Source: Sphingosinicella xenopeptidilytica
GTDB taxonomy: Bacteria > Pseudomonadota > Alphaproteobacteria > Sphingomonadales > Sphingomonadaceae
Assembly: GCF_042676985.1 (NCBI RefSeq)
Contig: NZ_JBHTIK010000011.1
Location: 1-64,000 of the forward strand
Length of the DNA: 64,000 bases
Direction: 5' to 3'
Part shown: one piece after another, positions 56,403-64,000 of the stretch
How the letters are laid out: each line of letters begins with the position of its first letter
How positions within the stretch are numbered: position 1 is the first letter of the stretch
The notes under the pieces: model-generated
What the model saw: only the letters and a program-made list of their open reading frames with translations
Told to the model about the DNA's origin: nothing
Databases searched by the model: none
Program-made: the position numbers and the translations under genes

Positions 56403-57227
56403 GTGCGGACGGTCGCGGCGCTTCGCGCGCGCGTACGCGAGTGGAACGCGGCGGGGCAGAGCGTTGCGCTGGTGCCCACGATGGGCGCGCTCCACGCCGG
56501 GCATCTCGCGCTCGTCGCGGCCGGTCTCGCCCGCGCCGACCGGGTCGTCGCCAGCATCTTCGTGAACCCCACGCAGTTCGGTCCGAACGAGGATTTCTCC
56601 CGCTATCCGCGCCGCGAGGCGGAGGATGCGGCGGCGCTGGCCGGGGCAGGGTGTCACCTCCTTTTCGCGCCCACGGTGGAGGAAATGTACCCGGCGGGCT
56701 TTGCCAGCAGCGTTCAGGTTGCGGGCCTCACCGCCGAGCTTGATGGTGCGCACCGGCCCGGCCACTTCGATGGCGTCGCGACGGTGGTTTCGAAGCTGCT
56801 CAATCAGGCCGGTGCCGATTTCGCCATGTTCGGCGAGAAGGATTATCAGCAGCTCCTCACGGTCCGCCGCATGGCCGCCGATCTCGATATCCCGACCGAG
56901 ATCGTCGGCGTTCCCACCGTGCGCGAGGCGGACGGTCTCGCGCTCTCGTCGCGCAACGCCTATCTCTCGGCGGAGGAGCGCGCCCGCGCCGCGCTGTTCC
57001 CCAAGACGCTGATGGCGGCGCGCGACGCGATCCGTGCCGGAACGGCGGTCGAAACCGCGCTCGCGGAGGCCGACGCGGCGCTGCGTGCGGCGGGTCTCGT
57101 CCCCGATTATGTCGCGCTTCGCGATGCGGAAACGCTGTTGCCGGTGACCGTTCTTGATCGTCCGGCGCGCATCCTGTCGGCAATAAGACTCGGTTCAACG
57201 CGTCTTATCGACAATCTGGCTGTCTAA
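56403..57227 (+). CDS. panC: Pantothenate synthetase PanC
   Basis: A 274-residue ATP-dependent ligase joining pantoate and beta-alanine. The HIGH-type motif is VPTMGALHAGHLALV (His in HAGH). FVNPTQFGPNEDFSRYPR, MFGEKDYQQLLTVRRM and LALSSRNAYLSAEERARA follow. The GTG at 56403 has GGAGG upstream (11-base spacing). Conserved-looking residues IPEAFETVRTV continue in frame above it to an ATT at 56382 with its own SD, so the true start may be a few codons earlier. No panB is nearby. Confidence 0.93.
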   Translation: MRTVAALRARVREWNAAGQSVALVPTMGALHAGHLALVAAGLARADRVVASIFVNPTQFGPNEDFSRYPRREAEDAAALAGAGCHLLFAPTVEEMYPAGFASSVQVAGLTAELDGAHRPGHFDGVATVVSKLLNQAGADFAMFGEKDYQQLLTVRRMAADLDIPTEIVGVPTVREADGLALSSRNAYLSAEERARAALFPKTLMAARDAIRAGTAVETALAEADAALRAAGLVPDYVALRDAETLLPVTVLDRPARILSAIRLGSTRLIDNLAV

Positions 57228-57247
57228 ACGGCCTGAATCGGCCCGCG

Positions 57248-57262
57248 TTAACTTTTCATTAG
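57248..57262. promoter_or_regulatory. CtrA-like half-site pair above the histidine kinase gene
   Basis: TTAA-N7-TTAG (57248-57262) matches the CtrA consensus TTAA-N7-TTAA at 7 of 8 positions; a further TTAAC is at 57279. One-mismatch matches are expected by chance a few times in this window, so this is weak alone. Confidence 0.3.
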
Positions 57263-57354
57263 CAATTCTCAATAACTATTAACGCCGTTGCAGGAGGCCC
57301 GGCGGACATCCTCGATTGTGCAGGATTCCAGCCGTTTGCAGCGGAGCATTCTCG

Positions 57355-58368
57355 ATGCAGGACTGGCTGACGGATGTCATGGAACCCCCGGGGGAGGATC
57401 TTCCCGGCCGGGCGATCGATGCCGCGATCCGGCCTGCCGAGCTTCTCGCCCGCGCCGACATCGCGCTCTGCCTCACCGGCGGGGTCGCGGTGGTGATGGG
57501 GGCGGAGCCGGTCGGACGCATTTCCGGGCCCCAGCTTGCGCAGGTGCTTGCCCGCGCCGTTGGTGCGGGGGAGCGCGAGGCCCGCAGCGCGCGCGACGAG
57601 GTGCGCCGTCTCCGCCGCGACCGCCGGATGCTCGCCGCCAATCTCAGCCATGAACTCAAAACCCCGATCAACGCCATCGCGGGCTACAGCGAACTCGTCG
57701 CGCTCGGCCTCGAAAGCGGCCGCACTCATGCCGCCGCCAGCCAGAACGCGGTGATCTGGGAAGCCGCGCAGGGGATGCTCTCGACGCTCGATTCCATTCT
57801 CGATCTCGCGCGTATCGAGGCGGACGCCGCACCGCTCGACGAAAGCGAGGTCGATCTCCGCCAGCTCGCCGCGTCCGTGCTCCGTATGCTGGCGACCATG
57901 GCCGAAGCACGCGGCGCGAGTGTCGCGATCGAGATGGCGGCTGATCTGCCGTTTCTCCATGCCGACGCGCGGATGCTTCGCCAGATCCTCGTCAATCTCG
58001 CCAGCAACGCGCTCAAGTACGGCGGCGAGAAGGTGAAGCTCACCATCGCCGCGCGCGTCGACCGTGCCGATCGTATGCTCATCGAGGTGCGCGACAACGG
58101 CTCCGGCATGTCGCCCCGCGCGATGGAAACGGCGATGAAGCCGTTCGCGCGCGGGCACGACGACAAGGGTATGCTCGCCGGCAGCGGCCTCGGCCTGCCG
58201 CTCGTCAAGGCGCTCGCGGAGCTGCACGAGGCGAGCTTCAAACTGCTCTCGTCGCCGGGCCGGGGCACCCGTGCCGTCGTCACGATGCCGCCCGGCCGCG
58301 TCCGTCTGGCGCACGCTGGCCGTCAGGAGGCCTTCGCGTTCCGCCGGGCCAATTCGCTGTTCGGCTGA
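57355..58368 (+). CDS. Soluble sensor histidine kinase
   Basis: A 337-residue kinase without transmembrane segments. A short N-terminal region (about 1-85) with no recognised sensor domain is followed by HisKA with phospho-acceptor His99 (NLSHELKTPINAIAGYSE), then an HATPase_c domain with N-box ILVNLASNALKYGG, G1 DNGSGM and G2 GSGLGLPLVKAL. No receiver domain or adjacent partner regulator. ATG 57355 was chosen. A CtrA-like site lies upstream. Confidence 0.88.
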   Translation: MQDWLTDVMEPPGEDLPGRAIDAAIRPAELLARADIALCLTGGVAVVMGAEPVGRISGPQLAQVLARAVGAGEREARSARDEVRRLRRDRRMLAANLSHELKTPINAIAGYSELVALGLESGRTHAAASQNAVIWEAAQGMLSTLDSILDLARIEADAAPLDESEVDLRQLAASVLRMLATMAEARGASVAIEMAADLPFLHADARMLRQILVNLASNALKYGGEKVKLTIAARVDRADRMLIEVRDNGSGMSPRAMETAMKPFARGHDDKGMLAGSGLGLPLVKALAELHEASFKLLSSPGRGTRAVVTMPPGRVRLAHAGRQEAFAFRRANSLFG

Positions 58369-58399
58369 TTCGCATCAGTGTTTCCGCCATTTTTCGGCG

Positions 58400-58414
58400 T
58401 TAACCATTTCTTGA
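58400..58414. promoter_or_regulatory. CtrA-like site above the Sel1-type gene
   Basis: TTAA-CCATTTC-TTGA (58400-58414), 7 of 8 positions of TTAA-N7-TTAA with the TTAACC start common in CtrA sites, 43 bp above the Sel1-type gene start. Weak evidence on its own. Confidence 0.35.
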
Positions 58415-58456
58415 ACAAGGCACGCCAAATCTCCCCACGTTGAGGGGGATTTTCGA

Positions 58457-58744
58457 ATGGCAAGTCATCCAGTCACTGAAGTCCAGTTTCTCCACGCGCA
58501 GATGGCGGCGGCGATGGCCGGCCAGCCGGACGCGTACTACGAGCTTGGCGTCGCTTATGCGGTCGGCAGCAGCGGCGTCGACATCGATCTTGTCGAAGCG
58601 CACAAGTGGTTCAACCTCGCCGCCATGTCCGGCGACGAGCGCGCCCAGCTTGATCGCAGCGAGGTCGCGGCATCGATGACGCCCGCCGAGGTCGCCGCGG
58701 CGCAGCGCGAGGCCCGTGCGTTCCTGATGCAGACACGCCACTAA
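58457..58744 (+). CDS. Short Sel1-repeat-like protein
   Basis: A 95-residue protein. PDAYYELGVAYAVGSSGVDI then DLVEAHKWFNLAAMSGDERA is a single Sel1-type TPR unit. The C-terminus is helical (AAAQREARAFLMQTRH). No signal peptide, so it is cytoplasmic. Small Sel1-like proteins of this kind occur in sphingomonads without assigned function. It stands between the kinase and the cyclase. Confidence 0.8.
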   Translation: MASHPVTEVQFLHAQMAAAMAGQPDAYYELGVAYAVGSSGVDIDLVEAHKWFNLAAMSGDERAQLDRSEVAASMTPAEVAAAQREARAFLMQTRH

Positions 58745-58855
58745 CTTTCGCCCGAATCACTGCAAGCCTGAGAAATCAGGCGCTTGGGGCTTGCAAATAA
58801 AGCGAAATGGCCGCTTGCTATACCTGCTGTCGTGAGCAGCAGGGGGACTGGCGCC

Positions 58856-60241
58856 TTGGCGACGCGGTTGTCTGGAAAAGTATCGGAAATCAAAGCATTT
58901 CCCGAAAAGTCTTCCGAGTCGCGTGAAGACGAGCTTGCTTGGCTGCGCGCCGAACTGGCGCGCGAGACGGCGCTCCGCCAGCGTTACGAAACCCAGATCA
59001 GGCAATTTTCAGCATCTCTGCCCGTCGTGATCTGGATGGCGGATGCGGATCGTCGCGTCCGTTTCGTCAGCGACAGCTGGTACGCGATTACCGGAACAAG
59101 CCCCGATCAGCACGAAAGCTGGGTTTTCACGATGCACGAAGAGGATCGCCTCATCGTGCCGGGCGAAATCCATGCCGCAGCGGAGCGGCAGGAGCGGTTC
59201 GCGATCGAATATCGTATCCTGAAAGCCGACGGCACGACCGCATGGGTGCTCAACGTCGGCGCTCCGAAGTTCGATGACCGTGGCCGTTACGACGGCTATG
59301 TCGGCGCCGTCATCGATGTCAGCGAGCGCCGCGCCGCCACCGAAACGCTGCAAGGCCTCGAAACGCGGCTTTCGCTCGCACTCGACGGCACCCGCGTCGG
59401 CGTGTGGGATTGGGACATCGCGTCGGGCGACATCTGGCTCAGCGACAGCGCGCTCGCGATTCAGGGCTATGCGAGCGAGGAGGTGAAGGGTCACGCCGCG
59501 GGCTTCGCCGAATATGTTCACCCCGATGATCTCGCGGAGCTTCTGCGCAGGATCACCGCGTGCCTCAAGGGCGAGCAGCCGATGGTGAACCTGGAGCATC
59601 GCCTGCGCTGCAAGGAAGGCGGCTGGGTGTGGGTCGCCGAGCGCGGCCGCGTCGTGGAGCGCGATGCGAACGGGCGTGCGCTGCGCATGATCGGCACGCG
59701 CACGGACATGACCGAGCAGCGCGAGCGCGATGATCGCCTGCGCTGGCTCGCCGCGCACGACGTGCTCACCGAGCTGCCGAACCGCGGCCGCTTTCAGGAG
59801 CTTCTGCTCGCCGCGATGCGGGAAACGGATGCGCGCGGCGGCCGCATGGCGCTGATGCTTGTCGATCTCGATCACTTCAAGGCGGTGAACGACGGCTTCG
59901 GCCACGATGCGGGCGACGCGCTGCTGCGCCGCGCCGCCCGGCGCCTGCGCGATGCGTTTACCGCAGGCTCGGTCGCGCGTCTCGGCGGTGACGAGTTTGC
60001 GATCATCCTTCCCGATGCCGGGCGGCACGGCGAGGAGGTGATGGCGCTCGCGGCGCAGGCGGTTCATGCCGGAACGACGAGCGGCGAAGACCCGACGGAA
60101 AGCACCGCAAGCGTCGGTATCGCCTTCTATCCCGATCACGCGGAAAACGCCGCCGATCTCGTCAAGGCGGCTGATGTCGCGCTCTACGCGGCAAAGCAGG
60201 CGGGCCGGGCCTGCGCCCGGCTCTATGAACCGCGCCGGTAG
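58856..60241 (+). CDS. PAS-PAS-GGDEF diguanylate cyclase
   Basis: A 461-residue protein (TTG at 58856 with AGGGGGA 8 bases upstream; GTG 58832 is the alternative). A coiled-coil N-terminus (about 20-45) is followed by PAS domain 1 (VIWMADADRRVRFVSDSWYA) with PAC, PAS 2 (DGTRVGVWDWDIASGDIWLS) and a GGDEF domain with intact GGDEF active site (about 377-381). No RxxD inhibitory site precedes GGDEF. It makes c-di-GMP, sensing an unknown cytoplasmic cue. Confidence 0.92.
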   Translation: MATRLSGKVSEIKAFPEKSSESREDELAWLRAELARETALRQRYETQIRQFSASLPVVIWMADADRRVRFVSDSWYAITGTSPDQHESWVFTMHEEDRLIVPGEIHAAAERQERFAIEYRILKADGTTAWVLNVGAPKFDDRGRYDGYVGAVIDVSERRAATETLQGLETRLSLALDGTRVGVWDWDIASGDIWLSDSALAIQGYASEEVKGHAAGFAEYVHPDDLAELLRRITACLKGEQPMVNLEHRLRCKEGGWVWVAERGRVVERDANGRALRMIGTRTDMTEQRERDDRLRWLAAHDVLTELPNRGRFQELLLAAMRETDARGGRMALMLVDLDHFKAVNDGFGHDAGDALLRRAARRLRDAFTAGSVARLGGDEFAIILPDAGRHGEEVMALAAQAVHAGTTSGEDPTESTASVGIAFYPDHAENAADLVKAADVALYAAKQAGRACARLYEPRR

Positions 60242-61365
60242 GGCGTGAAGCTCTCCATCGCGCGGATGTCCGCTGCGATCGCCGGGCGCTCGCGGTCCAG
60301 ATACTCCTCGATCGCGCGCCTCAGCCCCGGGTGCTCGATATGGTGCGCCGAGGTCGTCACCACGGGCACATAGCCGCGCGCAAGCTTGTGCGGCCCCTGC
60401 GCCCCCGCCTCGACGCGGGCGAGGCCATGCGCGATCGCGTAGGCGATGGCCTGGTAGTAGCAGAGCTCGAAGTGCAGGAAGGGCAGGTCGCGCACCGCCC
60501 CCCAGTAGCGCCCGTAAAGGCAGTCCCCGCCGATGAAGTTGAGCGCGCCTGCCACGGGCGTGTCGCCGTCCATGGCGAGCACCAGCAGCACGCGCTCCGC
60601 CATGCGCTCGCCGATGAGGCTGAAGAACGCGCGTGTCAGATAGGGGCGGCCCCATTTGCGGCTGCCCGTGTCCTGATAGAAGTGCCAGAACGCGTCCCAG
60701 TGCGCCTCGCTGATGTCCGCGCCGGAAAGCGCGATGATGCGTAGGCCGCTCTCCGCCGCCTCCCGCCGTTCGCGGCGGATGGTCTTGCGCTTGCGCGAGG
60801 CGAGGCTGCCGAGGAAATCCTCGAAGCTGCCGTATCCGGCGTTGTGCCAGTGGAACTGCTCGGTATGCCGGATCAGCCACCCCGCCGCGTCGAACAGCGA
60901 CACCTGCTCGGGCGCGATGAAGGTGGCGTGCGCGGACGAGATCTGCTGGCGTTCGCAGAACTGCTCGATCCCGGCGATCAGCGCGGGCGCGCAGGCTGCA
61001 TCCTTCAGCAGCAGGCGAGGGCCGGTCGCGGGCGTGAACGGCACCGCCATCTGATACTTCGGGTAATAGCGCCCGCCCGCGCGCTCGAACGCGTCCGCCC
61101 AGCCGTGGTCGAACACGTACTCGCCCTGCGAGTGCGATTTCGCATAGGCGGGCGCGATGCCGAGGATGCCGCCGTCCGCATCTTCCAGCACCGCGTGCGC
61201 CGACTGCCACCCAGCGGCGGCAACTGCGCTCCCCGAATCTTCCAACGCAGTGATGAAGGTGTGCAGCGTGAACGGATTATTGTCTCCGGCACAGGCGTTC
61301 CAGTCGGGCGCGGAAATGTCCGAGGCCGATGTCACGATCCGGAAAGTCGCCGGCGTGCCGGTCAT
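60223..61365 (-). CDS. GNAT-like acyltransferase (COG3146 family)
   Basis: A 380-residue protein of the COG3146 family, annotated as a GNAT-type or peptidoglycan-related N-acyltransferase. Typical stretches are YVFDHGWADAFERAGGRYY, SSAHATFIAPEQVSLFDAAG, LASRKRKTIRRERREAAESG and a GNAT-fold core (AGALNFIGGDCLYGRYWGAV, ELCYYQAIAYAIAHGLARVE). The substrate is unknown. It overlaps the GDPD gene by 4 bp and is last in the five-gene operon. Confidence 0.85.
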   Translation of the reverse strand: MTGTPATFRIVTSASDISAPDWNACAGDNNPFTLHTFITALEDSGSAVAAAGWQSAHAVLEDADGGILGIAPAYAKSHSQGEYVFDHGWADAFERAGGRYYPKYQMAVPFTPATGPRLLLKDAACAPALIAGIEQFCERQQISSAHATFIAPEQVSLFDAAGWLIRHTEQFHWHNAGYGSFEDFLGSLASRKRKTIRRERREAAESGLRIIALSGADISEAHWDAFWHFYQDTGSRKWGRPYLTRAFFSLIGERMAERVLLVLAMDGDTPVAGALNFIGGDCLYGRYWGAVRDLPFLHFELCYYQAIAYAIAHGLARVEAGAQGPHKLARGYVPVVTTSAHHIEHPGLRRAIEEYLDRERPAIAADIRAMESFTPYRRGS

Positions 61366-62108
61366 GCGTGTTCCGGGGCGTCCTCGAAAATGATCTGGTC
61401 GGCGTACGCCTGTGCCCGCCCGCGCTCCTCGTCGTCGCGCACCGTCCAGGTCAGCACCGGGCGGCCCTTGCGGCGCTGGCGCTCGGCAAAGCCGAAGGGC
61501 AGCGCCTTGATATCGCAGGCGATGAAGTGCGGGCGCGTGGCGCGGGCGGCGAGGTTGCGCGAAAGCCAGCCGCGCAGCCCCGCGTTGCCGCTGCCGTCCT
61601 TCGTCACCACGAGCCCGCGCACGGTCTGCGGGCTGTGCTCGCGGAACCAGCGCACGATGCGCGGATCGAACGACATCACCGCCGTCCATCCGTTCGAACC
61701 CTCCAGCGCCCGGCGCACCGCACGGCACAGGCTGCCATAGCCGCGCCGTCCCGGCGATTTCACCTCCACCAGCGTCGGCGCGCGGCCGCCGATCTCGCTC
61801 AGCACCTCGCGCAGCGTGCGGATCGGCTCATCGGTGCCGGAAAGGCGAAACGCGCCGAGTTCGCCCGTCGTCAGGTCGGAGATGCGCCCCCCGGCGTTGG
61901 CGAGGCGCGGCAGTTCCGCGTCGTGAAACACCACCGCGTCCTTGTCCTTGGTCAGCCGCACATCGAGTTCGATGCCGTAACCCGCCGCGATCGCGCGTTC
62001 GAACGCCGCCCGGCTGTTTTCGGGCACGCCCTTCGTGTCGTGAAGCCCCCTGTGCGCAAAGGGCTGGCGCGTCAGGAAGTCGAGATCGCGGGTCGTGTTT
62101 CGCAGCAT
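61362..62108 (-). CDS. Glycerophosphodiester phosphodiesterase
   Basis: A 248-residue GDPD TIM-barrel protein. The catalytic HRGLHD with PENSRAAF and ELDVRLTKDKDAVVFHD are intact, with TLVEVKSPG and LTWTVRDDEE later. It hydrolyses glycerophosphodiesters, possibly in phospholipid recycling. ATG 62108 was chosen over in-frame sequence to 62135 that would overlap ridA. Fourth in the operon. Confidence 0.9.
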   Translation of the reverse strand: MLRNTTRDLDFLTRQPFAHRGLHDTKGVPENSRAAFERAIAAGYGIELDVRLTKDKDAVVFHDAELPRLANAGGRISDLTTGELGAFRLSGTDEPIRTLREVLSEIGGRAPTLVEVKSPGRRGYGSLCRAVRRALEGSNGWTAVMSFDPRIVRWFREHSPQTVRGLVVTKDGSGNAGLRGWLSRNLAARATRPHFIACDIKALPFGFAERQRRKGRPVLTWTVRDDEERGRAQAYADQIIFEDAPEHA

Positions 62109-62118
62109 CCGGTTCCGT

Positions 62119-62580
62119 TCAGACCTTAACGGCAATCACGGCATCGATCTCGACCGCAACGCCAAGCGGCAGGGCAGGGACGCCGACCGCGCTGCGCGCG
62201 TGCCGTCCCGCGTCTCCCAGAACCTCGACCATAAGGTCGCTGCATCCGTTGACAACCTTCGGCTGGTCAAAGAAATTCGCCGTGCTCGAAACGAATGCGC
62301 CGAGCTTCAGCACGCGCTCGATACGGTCGAGGCTGCCGAGTGCGGCCTGCGCCTGCGCAAGAATGCCGATCCCGCAGAGCCGCGCCGTCGCCTGACCGGC
62401 CGCAACATCCATGTCCTCGCCAAGCCGTCCGAGCACGAGCGTGCCGTCCTCGCGGAAGGGAATCTGGCCGGAGATGTAAAGCATGTTTCCATGCAGAACC
62501 GTCGGCACATAATTGGCCGCGGGCGCGGCGGCTTTCGGCAGCGTGATTCCAAGCTCGGCGAGACGGGCTTCAATACTCAT
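62119..62580 (-). CDS. RidA family enamine/imine deaminase-like protein
   Basis: A 153-residue RidA-fold protein (SIEARLAELGITLPKAAAPA; LYISGQIPFREDG; FVSSTANFFDQPKVVNG; ARSAVGVPALPLGVAVEIDA, including the Arg in HARSAVGV that binds substrate carboxylates). The 150-residue length is of the longer RidA subgroup. It may remove reactive enamines from PLP enzymes. Third gene of the operon, 33 bp after the HAD gene. Confidence 0.88.
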   Translation of the reverse strand: MSIEARLAELGITLPKAAAPAANYVPTVLHGNMLYISGQIPFREDGTLVLGRLGEDMDVAAGQATARLCGIGILAQAQAALGSLDRIERVLKLGAFVSSTANFFDQPKVVNGCSDLMVEVLGDAGRHARSAVGVPALPLGVAVEIDAVIAVKV

Positions 62581-62613
62581 GACCGGAGATTCCCCTTCGT
62601 TGCATTCAGGTCG

Positions 62614-63225
62614 TCAGCGCGCCGCCTGCCGCAGCAGGTACGGTAATGCCTGAGACCAGATATCGATCCGTGCGTGCGCATCGTCTGCGGCCGGGATCAG
62701 GGGCCTCAGCTCCGGATCGGCGACCATGTGCAGCCGGTGCACGTGCGGCGCGTCCCGCTTTACCGAACTGTGGTGCGGCGGCAAGTCGTCGATGAACACG
62801 GCGGCGTCGCGGCCATGTTCGCGCATCAGCGTGGTGACCGCGGGCCCCTTCGGCCCGTCGTTCACATAGACGGGGAAGGGCATCCCGAGCGCGGCGATCT
62901 GCGCGCGCCGGCGGTCGCGGTACGCGTCGCGGATGTTGGTGAGGATGACGATCTCGTAGGGATCGGAAAGCGCGGCCAGCGCCTCGACCGCGCCGTCCAC
63001 GACCGGCTGACCCTCCATCGCGTCTGCGAAGAAGCCTTCGACGAGCGTACGCACGTCCTTCTTTTCGATGAGGCTGCCGTCCGTCTTGCGCCGGATGTTG
63101 CCGGAAAGCGCGAAGCTTTCGAAGTTGAGTTCGAGCGCGTGCGCGGTGTCGAGATAGGTGCGAAACGGTCCCGCGAAGTGCAGCAGCACCTCGTCGCAGT
63201 CGCAGATGAGAAGCGGCTTCGTCAT
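62614..63225 (-). CDS. HAD family hydrolase
   Basis: A 203-residue protein with the HAD motif I LLICDCDEVLLHF (nucleophile Asp), a motif II-like VILTNI, and C-terminal Asp pair in VFIDDLPPHHSSV. The substrate is unknown. It overlaps DUF3572 by 4 bp. An HAD in this position next to DUF3572 and divK is usual in sphingomonads. Confidence 0.85.
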   Translation of the reverse strand: MTKPLLICDCDEVLLHFAGPFRTYLDTAHALELNFESFALSGNIRRKTDGSLIEKKDVRTLVEGFFADAMEGQPVVDGAVEALAALSDPYEIVILTNIRDAYRDRRRAQIAALGMPFPVYVNDGPKGPAVTTLMREHGRDAAVFIDDLPPHHSSVKRDAPHVHRLHMVADPELRPLIPAADDAHARIDIWSQALPYLLRQAAR

Positions 63226-63500
63226 TGCCCGAGCGCGCCGCGCGCCGCCGCGAGCCGTGCGGGCTCGGCTCCGATCGCTTCGGCGCAGGCGATGAAGTCG
63301 GCCTCGTGCGCGGCAAGGAAATCGAGCGTCGCGCCCAGCACTTCGGGGCTTCCGGCGCGTGCGCGCAGCGTTTCTGCGTCGAGTCCGGTCAGCGCCAGCA
63401 GGCGCGGCCCGAGCCGTTCGTCGCTTGCAACCCACGCCAGGGCGTGCAGCGCCATCACTTCGGCCTCCTCGCGGGTTAAGGCTGTTTGGTAAGAGGTCAT
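63222..63500 (-). CDS. DUF3572 family protein
   Basis: A 92-residue helical protein (TREEAEVMALHALAWVASDE; LLALTGLDAETLRARAG; FLAAHEADFIACAEAIG), a DUF3572 protein found beside divK across alphaproteobacteria. Function unknown. First gene of the minus-strand operon (DUF3572, HAD, RidA, GDPD, acyltransferase). A CtrA-like site overlaps its start codon. Confidence 0.88.
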   Translation of the reverse strand: MTSYQTALTREEAEVMALHALAWVASDERLGPRLLALTGLDAETLRARAGSPEVLGATLDFLAAHEADFIACAEAIGAEPARLAAARGALGQ

Positions 63501-63503
63501 TAA
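63489..63503. promoter_or_regulatory. CtrA-like site in the DUF3572-divK gap
   Basis: Minus strand TTAA-TGACCTC-TTAC (63503-63489) matches 7 of 8 positions of the CtrA consensus and overlaps the DUF3572 start codon. In Caulobacter divK is in the CtrA regulon, which raises the prior somewhat. Weak evidence. Confidence 0.3.
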
Positions 63504-63604
63504 CTCTGGACAATTAGGATTGTATCAACCATTCGCCAAGGCGATTGTTCGGCAGGCCGATCCGCGGGGCCATTATGCGCGGTCAGGTTTGCGAAGAGGG
63601 GACC

Positions 63605-63967
63605 ATGCAGAAAACCGTCCTCGTCGTCGAGGATAACGACCTCAACATGAAGCTGTTCTGCGACCTTCTGGAAGCGCACGGCTATCGGACGATGAAAACG
63701 CGCGACGGGCGCAGCGTGCCCGATCTGGTGCGCGCGGACCGTCCCGATCTCATCCTCATGGATATCCAGCTCCCCGAGGTTTCGGGGCTCGAGGTCACCG
63801 GCTGGCTGAAAAGCGACGAGGCGCTGAGCGACATTCCCGTCGTTGCGGTCACCGCGTTCGCGATGAAGGGCGATGAAGAGCGCATCAAGGCCGGCGGCTG
63901 CGAGGCGTATATCGCGAAGCCGATCTCGGTGATGCGCTTTATCGAAACCGTCCGCCAGTACGCCTAG
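63605..63967 (+). CDS. divK: Single-domain response regulator DivK
   Basis: A 120-residue receiver with no output domain. It has Asp pair VEDND (Glu9, Asp10), phospho-acceptor Asp53 (LILMDIQLPEVSG), Thr83 (VAVTAFA) and Lys105 (IAKPIS). Length and sequence match DivK, the cell-polarity regulator of DivL and PleC/DivJ. Divergence from DUF3572 is the conserved arrangement; pleD often follows divK, but the window ends 33 bp later. ATG 63605 with GGGG upstream. Confidence 0.93.
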   Translation: MQKTVLVVEDNDLNMKLFCDLLEAHGYRTMKTRDGRSVPDLVRADRPDLILMDIQLPEVSGLEVTGWLKSDEALSDIPVVAVTAFAMKGDEERIKAGGCEAYIAKPISVMRFIETVRQYA

Positions 63968-64000
63968 AGCGATCGGGCGGGAAGGGAAGGCGGCGGGGCC

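Noticed and set aside
59009..61210. A 733-residue minus-strand frame across the cyclase and acyltransferase genes
   Set aside because: Part is antisense to the cyclase and part is an out-of-frame reading of the acyltransferase.

Overview
This window is high-GC DNA from an alphaproteobacterium, most likely a member of the Sphingomonadales. The evidence is a divK response regulator next to a divergent DUF3572 gene, a MipZ-type division ATPase, an UrcA-family protein, CobS/CobT orphan chelatase subunits, a large TonB-dependent receptor and a DUF3297 protein. Functional calls rest on motifs, gene order and length; no database search was possible.

Region 1 (about 1-14,371) is the end of an integrative conjugative element. 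It holds a parDE toxin-antitoxin pair with its own promoter and operator, then a tightly packed Tn4371/RP4-type conjugation operon (traG, a CopG-like gene, trbBCDEJLFGI, a DUF2274 gene), then an excisionase-like HTH gene and a convergent P4-type tyrosine integrase. The integrase abuts the 3' end of tRNA-Thr(UGU) at 14,372-14,447, which marks the element/chromosome junction. The relaxase, cargo and far att site must lie left of the window.

Region 2 (14,448-23,800) is chromosomal. It contains bolA, a CPBP protease, a J-domain gene with no canonical start codon, cobS, an unrecognised exported protein, cobT, then small conserved genes (DUF5990, a LysR regulator divergent from an UrcA gene, a glycine-zipper protein, DUF3297 and a prolyl-hydroxylase-like dioxygenase).

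Region 3 (23,812-41,656) is the most interesting part. It is a complete type II secretion system (gspO, then gspC-N in one overlapping operon) with a second GspC-like gene divergent from gspO. On one side lie a TonB-dependent receptor and a surface-type lipoprotein with a (Thr-Pro)12 linker; on the other lie two small lipoproteins. Good Pho-box matches sit upstream of gspC, upstream of the second GspC-like gene, and as an 11-bp-phased tandem array upstream of the last lipoprotein. I infer that this is a phosphate-starvation (PhoB) secretion and uptake locus.

Region 4 (41,758-64,000) is mostly housekeeping. It has sulfate activation (cysD, cysNC fusion), a thioesterase, a MATE exporter, a serine hydrolase, a flavin monooxygenase plus two acyl-CoA dehydrogenases in one operon, dps, clpS, a phasin, a phosphohexomutase, a membrane J-protein, mipZ, panC, a histidine kinase, a Sel1-type protein, a PAS-GGDEF cyclase, a five-gene operon (DUF3572, HAD, RidA, GDPD, acyltransferase) and divK. 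No non-coding stretch exceeds about 220 bp, and no CRISPR array, rRNA or insertion sequence was seen.
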